Assembly: GCF_000981585.1 (NCBI RefSeq) | Contig: NZ_LN831776.1 | Location: 7,073,216 to 7,137,215, forward strand | DNA: 64,000 nucleotides | Reading direction: 5' to 3' | DNA from: Paenibacillus riograndensis SBR5 | GTDB lineage: Bacteria > Bacillota > Bacilli > Paenibacillales > Paenibacillaceae | In this document: positions 8,105 to 16,080 of the stretch, piece by piece | Position numbering within the stretch: the first letter of the stretch is position 1 | Layout of the letters: the number at the start of each line of letters is the position of its first letter | The notes under the pieces: model-generated | Told to the model about the DNA's origin: nothing | The model's database searches: none | Seen by the model: only the letters and a program-made list of their open reading frames with translations | Program-made: the position numbers and the translations under genes

Positions 8105-10054
8105 TTACGTATACACCCCCTGGGCCGTAGAGACAAATTCCTCATTCAGCTTTTGCCCGATCTTGTTGATGATCGTATCGATGTCACCGGCATTGTTGAT
8201 GTTCCCGGTAGTCACCTGCACTGTAGGCGTCAGCTCCACAAAGTTCTGAATGGCCTGAATCTCCGCCAGCTCGCGCATCATTTCAAGATCCTCACTGGAG
8301 ATGTCTACGGTGTCGTTGATGGAGCCGACCTCATTTACCCTGTTCACATTGTTCAGGTTGCCGCCCTGATTGGCAAAAAGACCGGCAGTGTTCTGAATCT
8401 GTTGCCCGCTTGCTGGCGGTTTTGTTAATTTCTTGGCATCGCGCCCTTTATCAGAAAATGCACTCGAAATACTTTCGACCTTGTTGTCTGTCCATTCTTT
8501 AGCCTGTGTATAGCTGGAGTTAAAAGCATCTTTCGTATCCACATACTCTTTATGCTTCGTTTCCTGCTTAGTGATATCCTCAGGAGGCTCCAGTGTTTTG
8601 AATTCTTTACGGTACTTATCCACCAGCTCGCTGGCGGCATGGGGAACCTTCAGCCCATCCAGGTCAAGCTTGATCGTGCCGATCCCCATCTTATCGAAGA
8701 AAGGAATTTTGCTTAACGCTTCAGCCATGCCGTTGAACTTGTCAACCACCCAACGGATCGCCTCTACCATAACCTTCACAAAACCATCAGCAAAGCTCTC
8801 AACACCAACCGCCATATTATAGAGGACATCCAGCGTACCCATACCTAAGCCATATAACAATTGCTTCACAAAAAGAACAGCAGTATTAAATCCATTAACA
8901 ATGCCATCCCAAACCACATAAAATCCATTTTGCAGGCCTATCCAAATATTTTGGAAAACCGCCATCAACCAGCTGAACGCCCCCGCGATAGCCCCTACAA
9001 CCTGCCCCGCCGATATCCCCAGGTTCTGAAAAATTAAGATCAGACCCGCGATTACCGCAATCACGATTAGAATCGGCCAGTTCGCAGCCAGCCAGGCTGC
9101 AGCAAGCAAATATACCTGAACGATCATTGCCGCCAGATAGACAACCGCTATCGCGATAAGAATCGGCTCAATAATCGCCCAATTCTCCTGCACTACACCA
9201 ACCAGCCATAATAATCCATCCACAATCATCCCGATTACATTGGCTATCACCAAAAAGCCATTTGCCAATGCGTCAATCGTTGGGGCCAGTTGGCCGGAGG
9301 TGAGCGCTTGATTCAGTGTATCCATTACAGGCCGCAGGGCCCCCAGCGCCTTTACACCGATTTTGCCCATTGCCGCATCCACATTATCATTCAGCTTGTT
9401 CCAGTCTGCAATATCTCCTGGTTTTACAGCAGCCTTGACTGCCTTCTCCCCGAAAGACTTAATCTTGTTGAACGGGGTAACCCAGTCCGCAGTCTTCAAA
9501 AAATTCAGTATCTTGGAATCTGGCTGTGGCGGCGTTGGAGGGACCGGTGGAACCGGAGGCTCTTTTTTCAAATTGATCTTGGGTGTAGGTAAGGGTTCAA
9601 CTTTAATTTCAGGCTTCTTTTCTTCTTCCTTTTCCTCCTTTTTTTCTTTCTTTTCGAACCCTTTCCACCATTCCACCTCTTTGGCCTTTTCTTCTTCCTT
9701 CTTAGCCGCCTGTACGGTTGGAGAAGCATTCAGCATACGCACCCCAAGCTGCTGGGACTGACTGGCCTGCTGACTTTGTCCGACAACAATGTCTCTGGTG
9801 ACCAGAATCTGCGGCGGCATTCGCTTGAAGCCTTCCAGCAGCGTATCATTAATATCCAGCAAAGATTGGTTAACTTTGTCCAAAGTGCGGTTTAATTCAT
9901 CGCTGGAGCGTGTAAGTGCGGCTTGCATTCCCTTAATCGAACGATTGGCAAGATCCAGCTTGACACCAATGCGCTGGGACTGTTTATTTAACACTTTCCA
10001 GATCGCAAGCGACTTGACCGGAAGCATCACGGCTTTAGAAACATCTATTCTCAT
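8105..10054 (-). CDS. Tail tape measure protein, short (XkdO position)
   Basis: A 649-residue protein occupying the tape-measure slot between chaperone and LysM protein. Residues 1-95 are helical. About 105-185 is a highly charged Lys/Glu stretch followed by a Pro-rich run (PPVPPVPPTPPQP). About 245-360 has several strongly hydrophobic segments, the expected membrane-active part. The C-terminus (PTVQVTTGNINNAGDIDTII) resembles ends of other tape measures. It is half the size expected for PBSX XkdO, so the tail should be short. GGGGGTGG precedes the ATG. Confidence 0.85.
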   Translation of the reverse strand: MRIDVSKAVMLPVKSLAIWKVLNKQSQRIGVKLDLANRSIKGMQAALTRSSDELNRTLDKVNQSLLDINDTLLEGFKRMPPQILVTRDIVVGQSQQASQSQQLGVRMLNASPTVQAAKKEEEKAKEVEWWKGFEKKEKKEEKEEEKKPEIKVEPLPTPKINLKKEPPVPPVPPTPPQPDSKILNFLKTADWVTPFNKIKSFGEKAVKAAVKPGDIADWNKLNDNVDAAMGKIGVKALGALRPVMDTLNQALTSGQLAPTIDALANGFLVIANVIGMIVDGLLWLVGVVQENWAIIEPILIAIAVVYLAAMIVQVYLLAAAWLAANWPILIVIAVIAGLILIFQNLGISAGQVVGAIAGAFSWLMAVFQNIWIGLQNGFYVVWDGIVNGFNTAVLFVKQLLYGLGMGTLDVLYNMAVGVESFADGFVKVMVEAIRWVVDKFNGMAEALSKIPFFDKMGIGTIKLDLDGLKVPHAASELVDKYRKEFKTLEPPEDITKQETKHKEYVDTKDAFNSSYTQAKEWTDNKVESISSAFSDKGRDAKKLTKPPASGQQIQNTAGLFANQGGNLNNVNRVNEVGSINDTVDISSEDLEMMRELAEIQAIQNFVELTPTVQVTTGNINNAGDIDTIINKIGQKLNEEFVSTAQGVYT

Positions 10055-10074
10055 TCTTCCACCCCCTTCATCGC

Positions 10075-10676
10075 CTATCTCCTCTTCCCCTTGCTCCGCG
10101 ACTGCTCCCGCTTCTCCTTCTCCACCCGGACAGCGATCATCGCATAGATGGCAGCCCGTTCGCGTGCGGACAGCTTCATCAGTTCATGCGGTAAAATATG
10201 CAGCTCATGGAGGGCGTAGTAGGCCAGGTTGGCCTCACCGTCGCCTCCGTTAATTAGTTTTTTACTTCTTCCACCAATTCGTTCATATCGGTGGCGAAGC
10301 CGTTGAGCGCCTGAACCCGTTCACCAAGCGCAGCGAATTCGCCGGGCAGCAGCATTTTACGCAGCAAGGCCTCTGCACCAAGCACATTATAGGAACGCTG
10401 CAGTTCCGCATTTTTCAGATCGGGGTGCACTACGCTCGAAGTCATCAACTTGGCCATGTAGTCATTGGGATCAATCTCAGAGGTATACACCCCACTTTTC
10501 CCTTTAACCTTGCGGGTAGCCGCCTTGCGGCATTCCTGGTTCTCATCCTCGGTCATGCTGCGCAGCTTCCAGGCCACGGGTTGGCCCTCTTTATCCTTAA
10601 AGCGCTGGGAAACCACAAATTCCTCCGTTGTATCACAAGCCACATTTTGCGCAAAAAACATACTTAATTCACTCAT
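10075..10676 (-). CDS. Tail assembly chaperone, -1 frameshift fusion product
   Basis: Alternative long product of the chaperone gene. In the zero frame the protein ends VKN then TAA at 10254-10256. The last codons read GTA AAA AAC, giving the canonical slippery heptamer A AAA AAC at 10263-10257. After a -1 slip the frame is open for 60 more codons to a TAG at 10075. It encodes NGGDGEANLAYYALHELHIL and then LMKLSARERAAIYAMIAV plus a basic end, for a fusion of about 200 residues. This mirrors lambda G/GT and P2 E/E+E'. The extension has no good start of its own. Seen in sequence; use of the shift is inferred. Confidence 0.75.
10254..10676 (-). CDS. Tail assembly chaperone, short form (XkdN-like)
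   Basis: A 140-residue protein between tube and tape measure, the position of PBSX XkdN. It opens with SELSMFFAQNVACDTTEEFV and has a mid-section EDENQECRKAATRKVKGKSG and a helical C-terminal half (GAEALLRKMLLPGEFAALGE). Proteins in this slot coat the tape measure during tail assembly and are not in the finished tail. GGAGG precedes the ATG by about seven bases. The end of the gene carries the slippery heptamer described for the long form. Confidence 0.85.
   Translation of the reverse strand: MSELSMFFAQNVACDTTEEFVVSQRFKDKEGQPVAWKLRSMTEDENQECRKAATRKVKGKSGVYTSEIDPNDYMAKLMTSSVVHPDLKNAELQRSYNVLGAEALLRKMLLPGEFAALGERVQALNGFATDMNELVEEVKN
10257..10263 (-). promoter_or_regulatory. Slippery heptamer A AAA AAC
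   Basis: Minus-strand A AAA AAC in the zero frame of the chaperone gene, one codon before its TAA. It fits the X XXY YYZ rule for -1 frameshifting, and the -1 frame continues open for 60 codons. Confidence 0.8.
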
Positions 10677-10784
10677 GATGATCCTCCTATAAGTTTATGG
10701 GTTTAAGTTTTACCGTACAGACAGAGAAGAGACCCGCCGCCTGCCGCGTCCGGGCCGTTCTTCCTCAGATCTGTATTTCTCTTA

Positions 10785-11249
10785 TTACTGAAGTGCAGGG
10801 CTGCCAAAGGCCTGGGCAATCTGTACATCCTCAAAGGTAAAGCTGACTTCTTCCTCCAGAGCATCCGACTCCGTATCCAGTGAAGCCATAATCACGCTGT
10901 CCAGGTTAACACCTTTCAGAATGATCCGCTGTGCCCCGACACTCGATGAAGGATCATCATTGGTAACCTCGATATCGAAGTACTGATCCACACCTGTATG
11001 CATGTAGTCAAGCATCATTTGACGGAAACGGCTGGTCATATAAAAAATCGTCATCGTGCCGCTGCCCGACCATCCGGTCGCTTTATGCTGCACCCCCCGG
11101 CGTCCAAGTGTTTTCACTTCCGCTTTTGTTTTCTCTACGGTAGCTTCAAGTGTTTTTACATAGAACATCTCTTCTGTTTGTGTGCCAATCACAGCATAAG
11201 CCCGGCCTTCCTGGCCGGAAAGAGTATCGCTAGCCTTCAAAAATGCCAT
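10785..11249 (-). CDS. Tail tube protein (XkdM-like)
   Basis: A 154-residue tail tube protein. Typical features are the start MAFLKASDTLSGQEGRAYA, the KTLGRRGVQHKATGWSGSGT beta-hairpin segment shared by XkdM-type tubes, and the C-terminal EEVSFTFEDVQIAQAF. Tube hexamers stack inside the sheath and are pushed through the target envelope. It directly follows the sheath gene by one base. A gap of about 108 bases to the chaperone gene contains a GC-rich imperfect hairpin, which might lower downstream expression. Confidence 0.9.
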   Translation of the reverse strand: MAFLKASDTLSGQEGRAYAVIGTQTEEMFYVKTLEATVEKTKAEVKTLGRRGVQHKATGWSGSGTMTIFYMTSRFRQMMLDYMHTGVDQYFDIEVTNDDPSSSVGAQRIILKGVNLDSVIMASLDTESDALEEEVSFTFEDVQIAQAFGSPALQ

Positions 11250-11250
11250 C

Positions 11251-12573
11251 TTAGACCACCTTCACTTTCATATATACTTTTTCTACGGAATCGACCGGTT
11301 TTACAGCCACATCCACAACGATGCTGTCACTGTCCGTACCGGCAGCAACCACAACATCCGTCTGGGCCTTAAAATCTTCAATCGCCCCGATATTCTGCAG
11401 ATCATTCATATAAGTCGCACATTGCGACCAGAACATTGTCCGGCCATCTTCATTATTGGCAACCTTGCCAATGTAGTACTTTTCAAAGATAGACTTCAGA
11501 TCATTTGCAATTCCATCCAGCACACGGAGTACACGGTTTTTGGAGAAGGCTCTGCCTTTATCCGGAGCATATGCCGTAAAAGTGTTGATATCCTGCTCTA
11601 CCACAGCCCGGCCGCCGCTGTAAGTGAAGAGGAATTCACCGTTCAGCAGGGCATCTGTTGTCTCAGAATGGCTGAGGCGCACATCGGCGTCTACGGCATC
11701 ATCATAGGCTTGATAAGTTAGAGACTCGTTTACGGCAGCAGCAGCCGAGGCACCGGCTACCCAGGCAACCGCATGCTCACCATCAATTGTAGTCCCATCG
11801 CTGAGTACTACCCCATTTTTCACACTAATAATGCCCTCATGGCCGGCAGCAGCATAATCAGACACTACAGCCTGTACCTTTTTGCCTTCCATATCCCGGA
11901 GCCGTTTCACAAAAGCGCTATACAGCGCCTTCAGTGAATTGTCCTTGGACAGCAGCCCGACGGTCTGAAACTCTTGAACTTCAAGGGCACCCAGGAAATC
12001 ACTATGCGCAGCGTTCGTTACTGTACCGCCCGCTCCACCCGCAAGACGTATACCTGCCGTCAGGGTCAAGCCCTCAGTCCCGTTCTTCTGGAACGTAACA
12101 TAATCGTTAGCTGCGAGTTCATCGGCGTCGCCGACAGTTTGTTTGTCCAGCTCTGTTCCAGCCAAGAGTGTTTTTACATCGAACAAAACATTATTTTCAA
12201 TATTTTTTTCAATGATTACAGAGATATCATTCCCGCGCTCGCCGCCGTACTTGGCCGTAACCTGCAGACCATTATTCGTTACCGTTGCTTTCACGCCTTC
12301 ATTCAATCGGTATAGCAGCACAGTGCTGGCCCGCTTCAGTGCTTCACGTACCGGCAGCAGGGTGGGATGTCCCAAATCGTAGCCAAGCAGCTTTTCAAAA
12401 TCCTCCTGGGCCGTAATCTTTGTAATGACTCCCGGTGCTCCCCACGAAAGAGAAAGCGCGAGCGCTGTAATGCCGCGTGTCCCCATTTTTCCAATTGCAC
12501 TCTGATTTGATGCTACATTCACGTACACCCCAGGGCGCACCTTATTTTGCGTTGTCCATGTTCCACCAGCCAT
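11251..12573 (-). CDS. Contractile tail sheath protein (XkdK-like)
   Basis: A 440-residue sheath protein of the XkdK family. The N-terminus MAGGTWTTQNKVRPGVYVNV is the usual start, with the RPGVY motif that begins the handshake arm. Further on are GTRGITALALSLSWGAPGVI and the C-terminal domain with VLRVLDGIANDLKSIFEKYY and a closing VEKVYMKVKVV strand. The sheath contracts to drive the tube. Its ATG overlaps the stop of the small gene upstream (TAATG), so they are probably coupled. Presence of a sheath shows a myovirus-type, contractile particle. Confidence 0.93.
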   Translation of the reverse strand: MAGGTWTTQNKVRPGVYVNVASNQSAIGKMGTRGITALALSLSWGAPGVITKITAQEDFEKLLGYDLGHPTLLPVREALKRASTVLLYRLNEGVKATVTNNGLQVTAKYGGERGNDISVIIEKNIENNVLFDVKTLLAGTELDKQTVGDADELAANDYVTFQKNGTEGLTLTAGIRLAGGAGGTVTNAAHSDFLGALEVQEFQTVGLLSKDNSLKALYSAFVKRLRDMEGKKVQAVVSDYAAAGHEGIISVKNGVVLSDGTTIDGEHAVAWVAGASAAAAVNESLTYQAYDDAVDADVRLSHSETTDALLNGEFLFTYSGGRAVVEQDINTFTAYAPDKGRAFSKNRVLRVLDGIANDLKSIFEKYYIGKVANNEDGRTMFWSQCATYMNDLQNIGAIEDFKAQTDVVVAAGTDSDSIVVDVAVKPVDSVEKVYMKVKVV

Positions 12574-12749
12574 TAGATAACCTCCTTATTTAAAAAGCTC
12601 TTCAGTTGCTCTCTTGCTTCTTCCAGCGTGTAGCTCTGATCCTCCAGCAAAATAACATTCAACACATCTTTTTCCCCCGGGGAAAAGTGCAGCGAGTTTA
12701 CAATCTGCTTTGTGCTGAAGGCTGTATCACTAACTTCATTTGTATTCAT
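12573..12749 (-). CDS. Small protein before the sheath gene
   Basis: A 58-codon gene starting MNTNEVSDTAFSTKQIVNSL and ending SFLNKEVI. It overlaps the upstream gene by ATGA and the sheath start by TAATG, so it is wedged into a translationally coupled chain, strong evidence that it is real. The protein is acidic and helical (LEEAREQLKSFL). Similar short genes sit before the sheath gene in other PBSX-type clusters. Function unknown. Confidence 0.8.
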   Translation of the reverse strand: MNTNEVSDTAFSTKQIVNSLHFSPGEKDVLNVILLEDQSYTLEEAREQLKSFLNKEVI

Positions 12750-13159
12750 TTCAGCCTTTCTCCTCCCGTCATATGCCTCATAGGCACCCTCTCCACTGCT
12801 GCAGTTTGCAGATAGATCATGAAATCAGCCGTAAACAACGGCCCTTTCCCTTCTGTGCCTGCCTCCCAAGCCTGTCTGATTACGCGAAAAGCCTCGCCTT
12901 CACGCTCCATTGAAGCCAAAGCTTCACTTAATCCATCAGCCATATTCTCCGCATTTAAGCGGCTGCCTTGTTCATAACGGATACCAAAACGATAGACCGC
13001 CAGATATCTGCCTTCCCGCTGCCTGTCCAGAGTTGCCGAGATTAATCCAGGCTCAAAATAAGCACCCCGCGGCTTTTCCCCGCTGACATATACCGGTAAG
13101 TCCGGAAAGTAGCGGCCAAGAGCAGCGTTGATCTGATTCCGTAATTGTTGTACAGACAT
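12746..13159 (-). CDS. Tail terminator-like protein (XkdJ position)
   Basis: A 137-residue protein just before the sheath. It starts MSVQQLRNQINAALGRYFPD and contains YVSGEKPRGAYFEPGLISAT and YLAVYRFGIRYEQG, the alpha/beta layout of tail terminator proteins that cap the tube and sheath. I prefer ATG 13159 because AGGA lies at the right distance; ATG 13168 lies too close to it. In a head-less particle the terminator would close the tail instead of joining a capsid. Assigned from fold pattern and position. Confidence 0.7.
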   Translation of the reverse strand: MSVQQLRNQINAALGRYFPDLPVYVSGEKPRGAYFEPGLISATLDRQREGRYLAVYRFGIRYEQGSRLNAENMADGLSEALASMEREGEAFRVIRQAWEAGTEGKGPLFTADFMIYLQTAAVERVPMRHMTGGERLK

Positions 13160-13160
13160 A

Positions 13161-13340
13161 TTAAGCATCCTTTCCTGACCCTGCTGGCACGGTCACCCGA
13201 TGCCATTTACCTTTAAGTCCATTAATAATTAGCCCTGTATCCCCCCTTAAATTAAAAACGGATATATCCCCCTCTGCAGGAGTAATATCCGCTTTGTATT
13301 GTGGCAGGTGCCAGAAGAAGCTTTCACCGCAAAAAATCAA
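13161..13340 (-). pseudogene. 59-codon open frame, possible remnant of a head-tail gene
   Basis: An open frame beginning TTG and ending at TAA 13161, giving FFWHLPQYKADITPAEGDIS and a C-terminal KGKWHRVTVPAGSGKDA. No credible ribosome binding site precedes it. The end is placed exactly before the terminator-like gene, as expected for a true neighbouring gene. I read it as the surviving 3' end of a phage gene whose front was lost when head genes were deleted, but it could also be a small intact gene with a TTG start. Not recognised. Confidence 0.35.
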
Positions 13341-13558
13341 TCATTCGTTTTTTAACGAGGCTGAATCCTCGGAGCATTCATGCTCCTGCGGTGTCCTTCT
13401 GCTTTATTTGCCATGCTAACATCATACCCCCTTTATTTCCGCATGGAGCCGGTATTAGGACGAGATTAGAGAGAACATTGAGAGGATTCCGGGCGGTTTT
13501 TAGGCGGTGATAACTTAAGTCCCTTTCGGTGGCGGCCAAGGGTATCTACCTCCCCAAC
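13341..13558 (-). other. Gene-free stretch with two adjacent hairpins
   Basis: Between the ArpU terminator and the tail genes no convincing gene is seen. Two perfect inverted repeats lie side by side: GGAGCATgaATGCTCC and CGAGGattcagCCTCG (about 13359-13390). Upstream, a strong GGGGG site precedes a 15-codon frame (MMLAWQIKQKDTAGA) that overlaps a 20-codon frame. Neither looks like a protein gene. The stretch may be a structured mobile repeat or a regulatory leader of the tail operon. Confidence 0.4.
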
Positions 13559-13595
13559 AAAAAAGCTGCATCATCCCCTCGGACAATACAGCCTT
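13559..13595 (-). terminator. Rho-independent terminator after the ArpU-type gene
   Basis: Minus strand: stem AAGGCTGTAT pairs with ATGCAGCTTT (ten pairs including two G-U), an inner TCC/GGA pairing, then six T. It lies about 50 bases after the ArpU-type gene and before the tail genes, so late genes need their own promoter or antitermination. Confidence 0.7.
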
Positions 13596-13645
13596 CGCTT
13601 TTTATTTTGAACTTCAGTGTTCTATTTATTTTACCCTCCGCTTCC

Positions 13646-14167
13646 TTAATATACGCTGGGCAGTCTCCTGCTCTTCAGCTCCTCTTGCTTCATGGATGAT
13701 CCGTTTTTCATTAGTGAATCGAGCGATAACAACCCCAGGTCCGTCAGCGCAAGCGCCATCTTGTAGAATGCCTTTGACCGTATTTTAACATAGGTATCCT
13801 TGCTGACCGGCGGATCAAACACATGATTGTACACGGTGTAATCATATACCTCATCTCTACGCATATAGCGTTCCCGCACGAGCTGCTGCTCCCGCTTGTC
13901 CAGCCTGTCCACTACAGAATCCAATGCAGCACAGTAGGCTCTTCTTGCGGCAGGAACATCTACGTTATGAGCGGCGATGGTCGCAGTCTGGTCAGTAATG
14001 GTATGGGTCGGACCGTGAAATCTCTCGGAGTAAGAATACGTTATCCCCGCTTCCTTCGCTTCAAAAGTAACCGTCTTAAAAATACGGTACTTCTCCAACA
14101 TGCTCTCTATAGTGGTTTGAGTACGGCGGCGGTCCAGTTCAGGTAAAGAAGATAAATTCATCATCAT
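13646..14167 (-). CDS. ArpU-type phage late regulator
   Basis: A 173-residue regulator resembling the ArpU/late-transcription family. Key parts: SMLEKYRIFKTVTFEAKEAG near the start, DSVVDRLDKREQQLVRERYM in the middle, and C-terminal VYNHVFDPPVSKDTYVKIRS, AFYKMALALTDLGLL, a sigma-region-4-like helix-turn-helix. I chose ATG 14167, with GGAG seven bases upstream; a longer frame to 14272 has no site. It is the first gene of the minus-strand side and diverges from the Xre gene. A terminator follows it. I infer that it switches on the tail operon. Confidence 0.8.
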   Translation of the reverse strand: MMMNLSSLPELDRRRTQTTIESMLEKYRIFKTVTFEAKEAGITYSYSERFHGPTHTITDQTATIAAHNVDVPAARRAYCAALDSVVDRLDKREQQLVRERYMRRDEVYDYTVYNHVFDPPVSKDTYVKIRSKAFYKMALALTDLGLLSLDSLMKNGSSMKQEELKSRRLPSVY

Positions 14168-14411
14168 ATATACACTCCTTTGCATTTGGGCTGGTTTCGG
14201 ATGATTATTGCAGAAGTTTCCTGTGAGATGTGGTAAAATTCTTCTTGTTCGTATATTGTTCGCCTTTTTCAATAATATACCACCTGATTACCAATTCCGT
14301 AAAATCCCATATAAGGCCGTTTGGAAGGAGAAATTAGCTATTATCACGATTTATCTTAGATAAACGACTTGTATTACCTTTTGGCATAATTGTTCACTTT
14401 ATGTTTACCTA

Positions 14412-14440
14412 TTGACAATAATAGCTTATATTATTATTAA
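14412..14440 (+). promoter_or_regulatory. Promoter of the Xre gene with internal palindrome
   Basis: TTGACA, 17 bases, TATTAA, about 30 bases before the Xre start. The spacer holds the perfect inverted repeat AATAATA-GCTTA-TATTATT (14417-14435), a likely Xre operator giving autorepression. A second palindrome TTATCT-T-AGATAA lies near 14351-14363. Confidence 0.65.
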
Positions 14441-14471
14441 TAGAGCAATAGGCGATAAGGAGTGATCAACG

Positions 14472-14921
14472 ATGGCAGAAGAATTCGGCAATTATCTGAG
14501 ACAGCTTCGGGAACAAAAAGGGCTGACAATCAATCAACTGGCCTCTCTTGCGGGCATCAGCGGTGCGCAGATCTCCCGGATCGAAAACGGACGGAGAGGG
14601 GTGCCGAAACCAGCTACCTTGCGCAAGATCGCAGAGGCTGCTGATGTCCCCTATGAGGAGCTAATGGAACATGCAGGCTATTTATCCGAGGATATGCAGA
14701 GCGGTGCTGAGGATAAGGTTCCCGAATGGGCCACAAGTAAGGATAAGCGGGATTTCCGCAAAATGCTGGAGGATGACGGGGAGCTTATGTTTGACGGGAT
14801 TCCCTTGAATAAAGAAGACAAACAGCGGATTAAAGATGTGCTGACCGGCCTTTTCTGGGATGCCAAGCAGATGAACAAAAGAACTATACCCAAGCACGAT
14901 TCAAGCGGCGGCAAGAGTTGA
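14472..14921 (+). CDS. Xre-family repressor of the PBSX-type cluster
   Basis: A 149-residue protein with an N-terminal helix-turn-helix (residues 6-65: LRQLREQKGLTINQLASLAG, ISGAQISRIENGRRGVPKP). The rest is a charged linker and a helical C-terminal part. It is divergent from the ArpU-type gene and followed by an ImmA-type protease gene, the order seen in PBSX (xre, xkdA) and ICEBs1 (immR, immA). By family knowledge it represses the lytic genes until the protease removes it. AAGGAG lies nine bases before the ATG. Confidence 0.9.
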   Translation: MAEEFGNYLRQLREQKGLTINQLASLAGISGAQISRIENGRRGVPKPATLRKIAEAADVPYEELMEHAGYLSEDMQSGAEDKVPEWATSKDKRDFRKMLEDDGELMFDGIPLNKEDKQRIKDVLTGLFWDAKQMNKRTIPKHDSSGGKS

Positions 14922-14949
14922 ATAACATCACATACATTATTATGCGCGG

Positions 14950-15372
14950 GTGAAGAATATGGATGAGATCATCAATAAGTTGATCAAAAAATATAAAACG
15001 AACAGCCCCTTCGAGCTCTCCAAAGCACTGGGCATTCATATTCGGTTCATGAACCTTGGACAGAGTACGAAAGGCTTGTATTACCGGAAGCTTAGACGAA
15101 GATTTATCGTGATTCATAATGAGCTTCCTTTGGAGTGGCAGCGTTTTGTTTGTGCGCATGAGCTCGGCCATGACCGCCTGCATAAAGGAATCAACCGGTT
15201 CTTTCTGGAGGAAAATTCTTATTTTTCACCTGGCAAGCTGGAACGCCAAGCTAATTTATTTGCCATCAAGCTTTTGTCATCGGGGAGTTCACCCGAACAA
15301 GAGGAGCCTTTATTGCGCTATTACCTGCGGATTGGCATCCCACCGGAAGTCATCTTTTTTTTAGATGAGTAG
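14950..15372 (+). CDS. ImmA/IrrE-type metalloprotease of the PBSX-type cluster
   Basis: A 140-residue M78 peptidase with the zinc motif HELGH (about 71-75) and the downstream helix KLERQANLFAIKLL, whose Glu would be the third ligand. A GTG at 14950 and an in-frame ATG at 14959 are both possible starts; GGGTGAAG suits the ATG. It follows Xre by about 28 bases on the same strand. In ICEBs1 this kind of enzyme cleaves the repressor after DNA damage; that it does so here is inference. Confidence 0.88.
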   Translation: MKNMDEIINKLIKKYKTNSPFELSKALGIHIRFMNLGQSTKGLYYRKLRRRFIVIHNELPLEWQRFVCAHELGHDRLHKGINRFFLEENSYFSPGKLERQANLFAIKLLSSGSSPEQEEPLLRYYLRIGIPPEVIFFLDE

Positions 15373-15386
15373 AGAACGTATGTTCC
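15373..15386 (+). promoter_or_regulatory. SOS-box-like sequence after the ImmA gene
   Basis: AGAACGTATGTTCC matches the Bacillus LexA consensus CGAACRNRYGTTYC at all but the first position. It starts directly after the stop codon of the protease gene and has no gene just downstream, so a regulatory role is uncertain. Confidence 0.4.
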
Positions 15387-15663
15387 TCCACTCCACATGA
15401 CAATCAGACTGAGATTCCGCTATTTGTCCTATCTCCCCTTATTTTAGGGCTCAAACGAACAATATAACGGCCCCTGAGTCCAAATCGGCCAGGAAAGCAG
15501 GCTTTTTCGCAAAATAAGGTCTCTGCTCAGTCCGCTTCATTCCACTGATAGCACGTAATCCTCCTACATCGTCTATATCATCTGAAGCTTCCAAGAACCC
15601 TCATGGTTTAGCATTACATAATTTCCGAACCCACAAGAAAAGGAAAGCATAATTTCCCAATAC
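15387..15663. other. Intergenic stretch without a recognised gene
   Basis: Between the ImmA gene and the tRNA terminator I see no open frame with a ribosome binding site, no repeat and no clear promoter. It forms the boundary between the tail cluster and the rRNA/tRNA operon. No integrase attachment repeat was noticed. Confidence 0.5.
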
Positions 15664-15690
15664 AAAAAAACTCTTACAAAAGTAAGAGTT
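15664..15690 (-). terminator. Terminator of the rRNA-tRNA operon
   Basis: Minus strand: CTCTTAC-TTTT-GTAAGAG hairpin followed by seven T, about 25 bases after the last tRNA-Pro gene. Confidence 0.85.
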
Positions 15691-15715
15691 CATTGTCAGC
15701 TCACAAGCTGAGTTA

Positions 15716-15789
15716 TCGGGATGACACGATTTGAACATGCGACCCCCTGGTCCCAAACCAGGTGCTCTACCAAGCTGAGCTACATCCCG
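15716..15789 (-). tRNA. tRNA-Pro (TGG), copy 2
   Basis: A 74-base cloverleaf with acceptor CGGGATG/CATCCCG and loop TTTGGGA giving anticodon TGG. It is identical to the gene at 15891-15964. No CCA is encoded. It is the last tRNA of the cluster. Confidence 0.95.
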
Positions 15790-15804
15790 AAGCGTATAAA
15801 ATTA

Positions 15805-15878
15805 TGGAGCGGGTGATGGGAATCGAACCCACGCTATCAGCTTGGAAGGCTGAAGTTCTACCATTGAACTACACCCGC
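15805..15878 (-). tRNA. tRNA-Gly (TCC)
   Basis: Acceptor GCGGGTG pairs with CACCCGC, and the anticodon loop has TCC. CCA is encoded. It lies between the two identical tRNA-Pro genes. Confidence 0.95.
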
Positions 15879-15890
15879 ACAGGTGTAAAA

Positions 15891-15964
15891 TCGGGATGAC
15901 ACGATTTGAACATGCGACCCCCTGGTCCCAAACCAGGTGCTCTACCAAGCTGAGCTACATCCCG
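15891..15964 (-). tRNA. tRNA-Pro (TGG), copy 1
   Basis: Same 74 bases as 15716-15789, including the absence of encoded CCA. The pair probably arose by a recent tandem duplication or gene conversion that also spans tRNA-Gly. Confidence 0.95.
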
Positions 15965-15990
15965 TTAATATATTCCTCATAAATAAAAAA

Positions 15991-16067
15991 TGGCGCGCCC
16001 TGAGAGATTCGAACTCCCGACCTTTTGATTCGTAGTCAAACGCTCTATCCAGCTGAGCTAAGGGCGC
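15991..16067 (-). tRNA. tRNA-Arg (ACG)
   Basis: Cloverleaf with acceptor GCGCCCT, anticodon loop CTACGAA (ACG) and encoded CCA, 77 bases. Confidence 0.95.
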
Positions 16068-16080
16068 AAAATCAAAATTA

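Noticed and set aside
13301..13510. Plus-strand 69-codon frame in the gap before the tail genes
   Set aside because: No ribosome binding site, and it crosses both hairpins; more likely chance.
14245..14265. Possible LexA box at CGAACAATATACGAAC
   Set aside because: The two halves are direct, not inverted, repeats, so it does not fit LexA; kept only as a possible activator site.
14884..15183. Minus-strand frame over the ImmA gene
   Set aside because: It is the shadow of the plus-strand protease gene with its HELGH motif.
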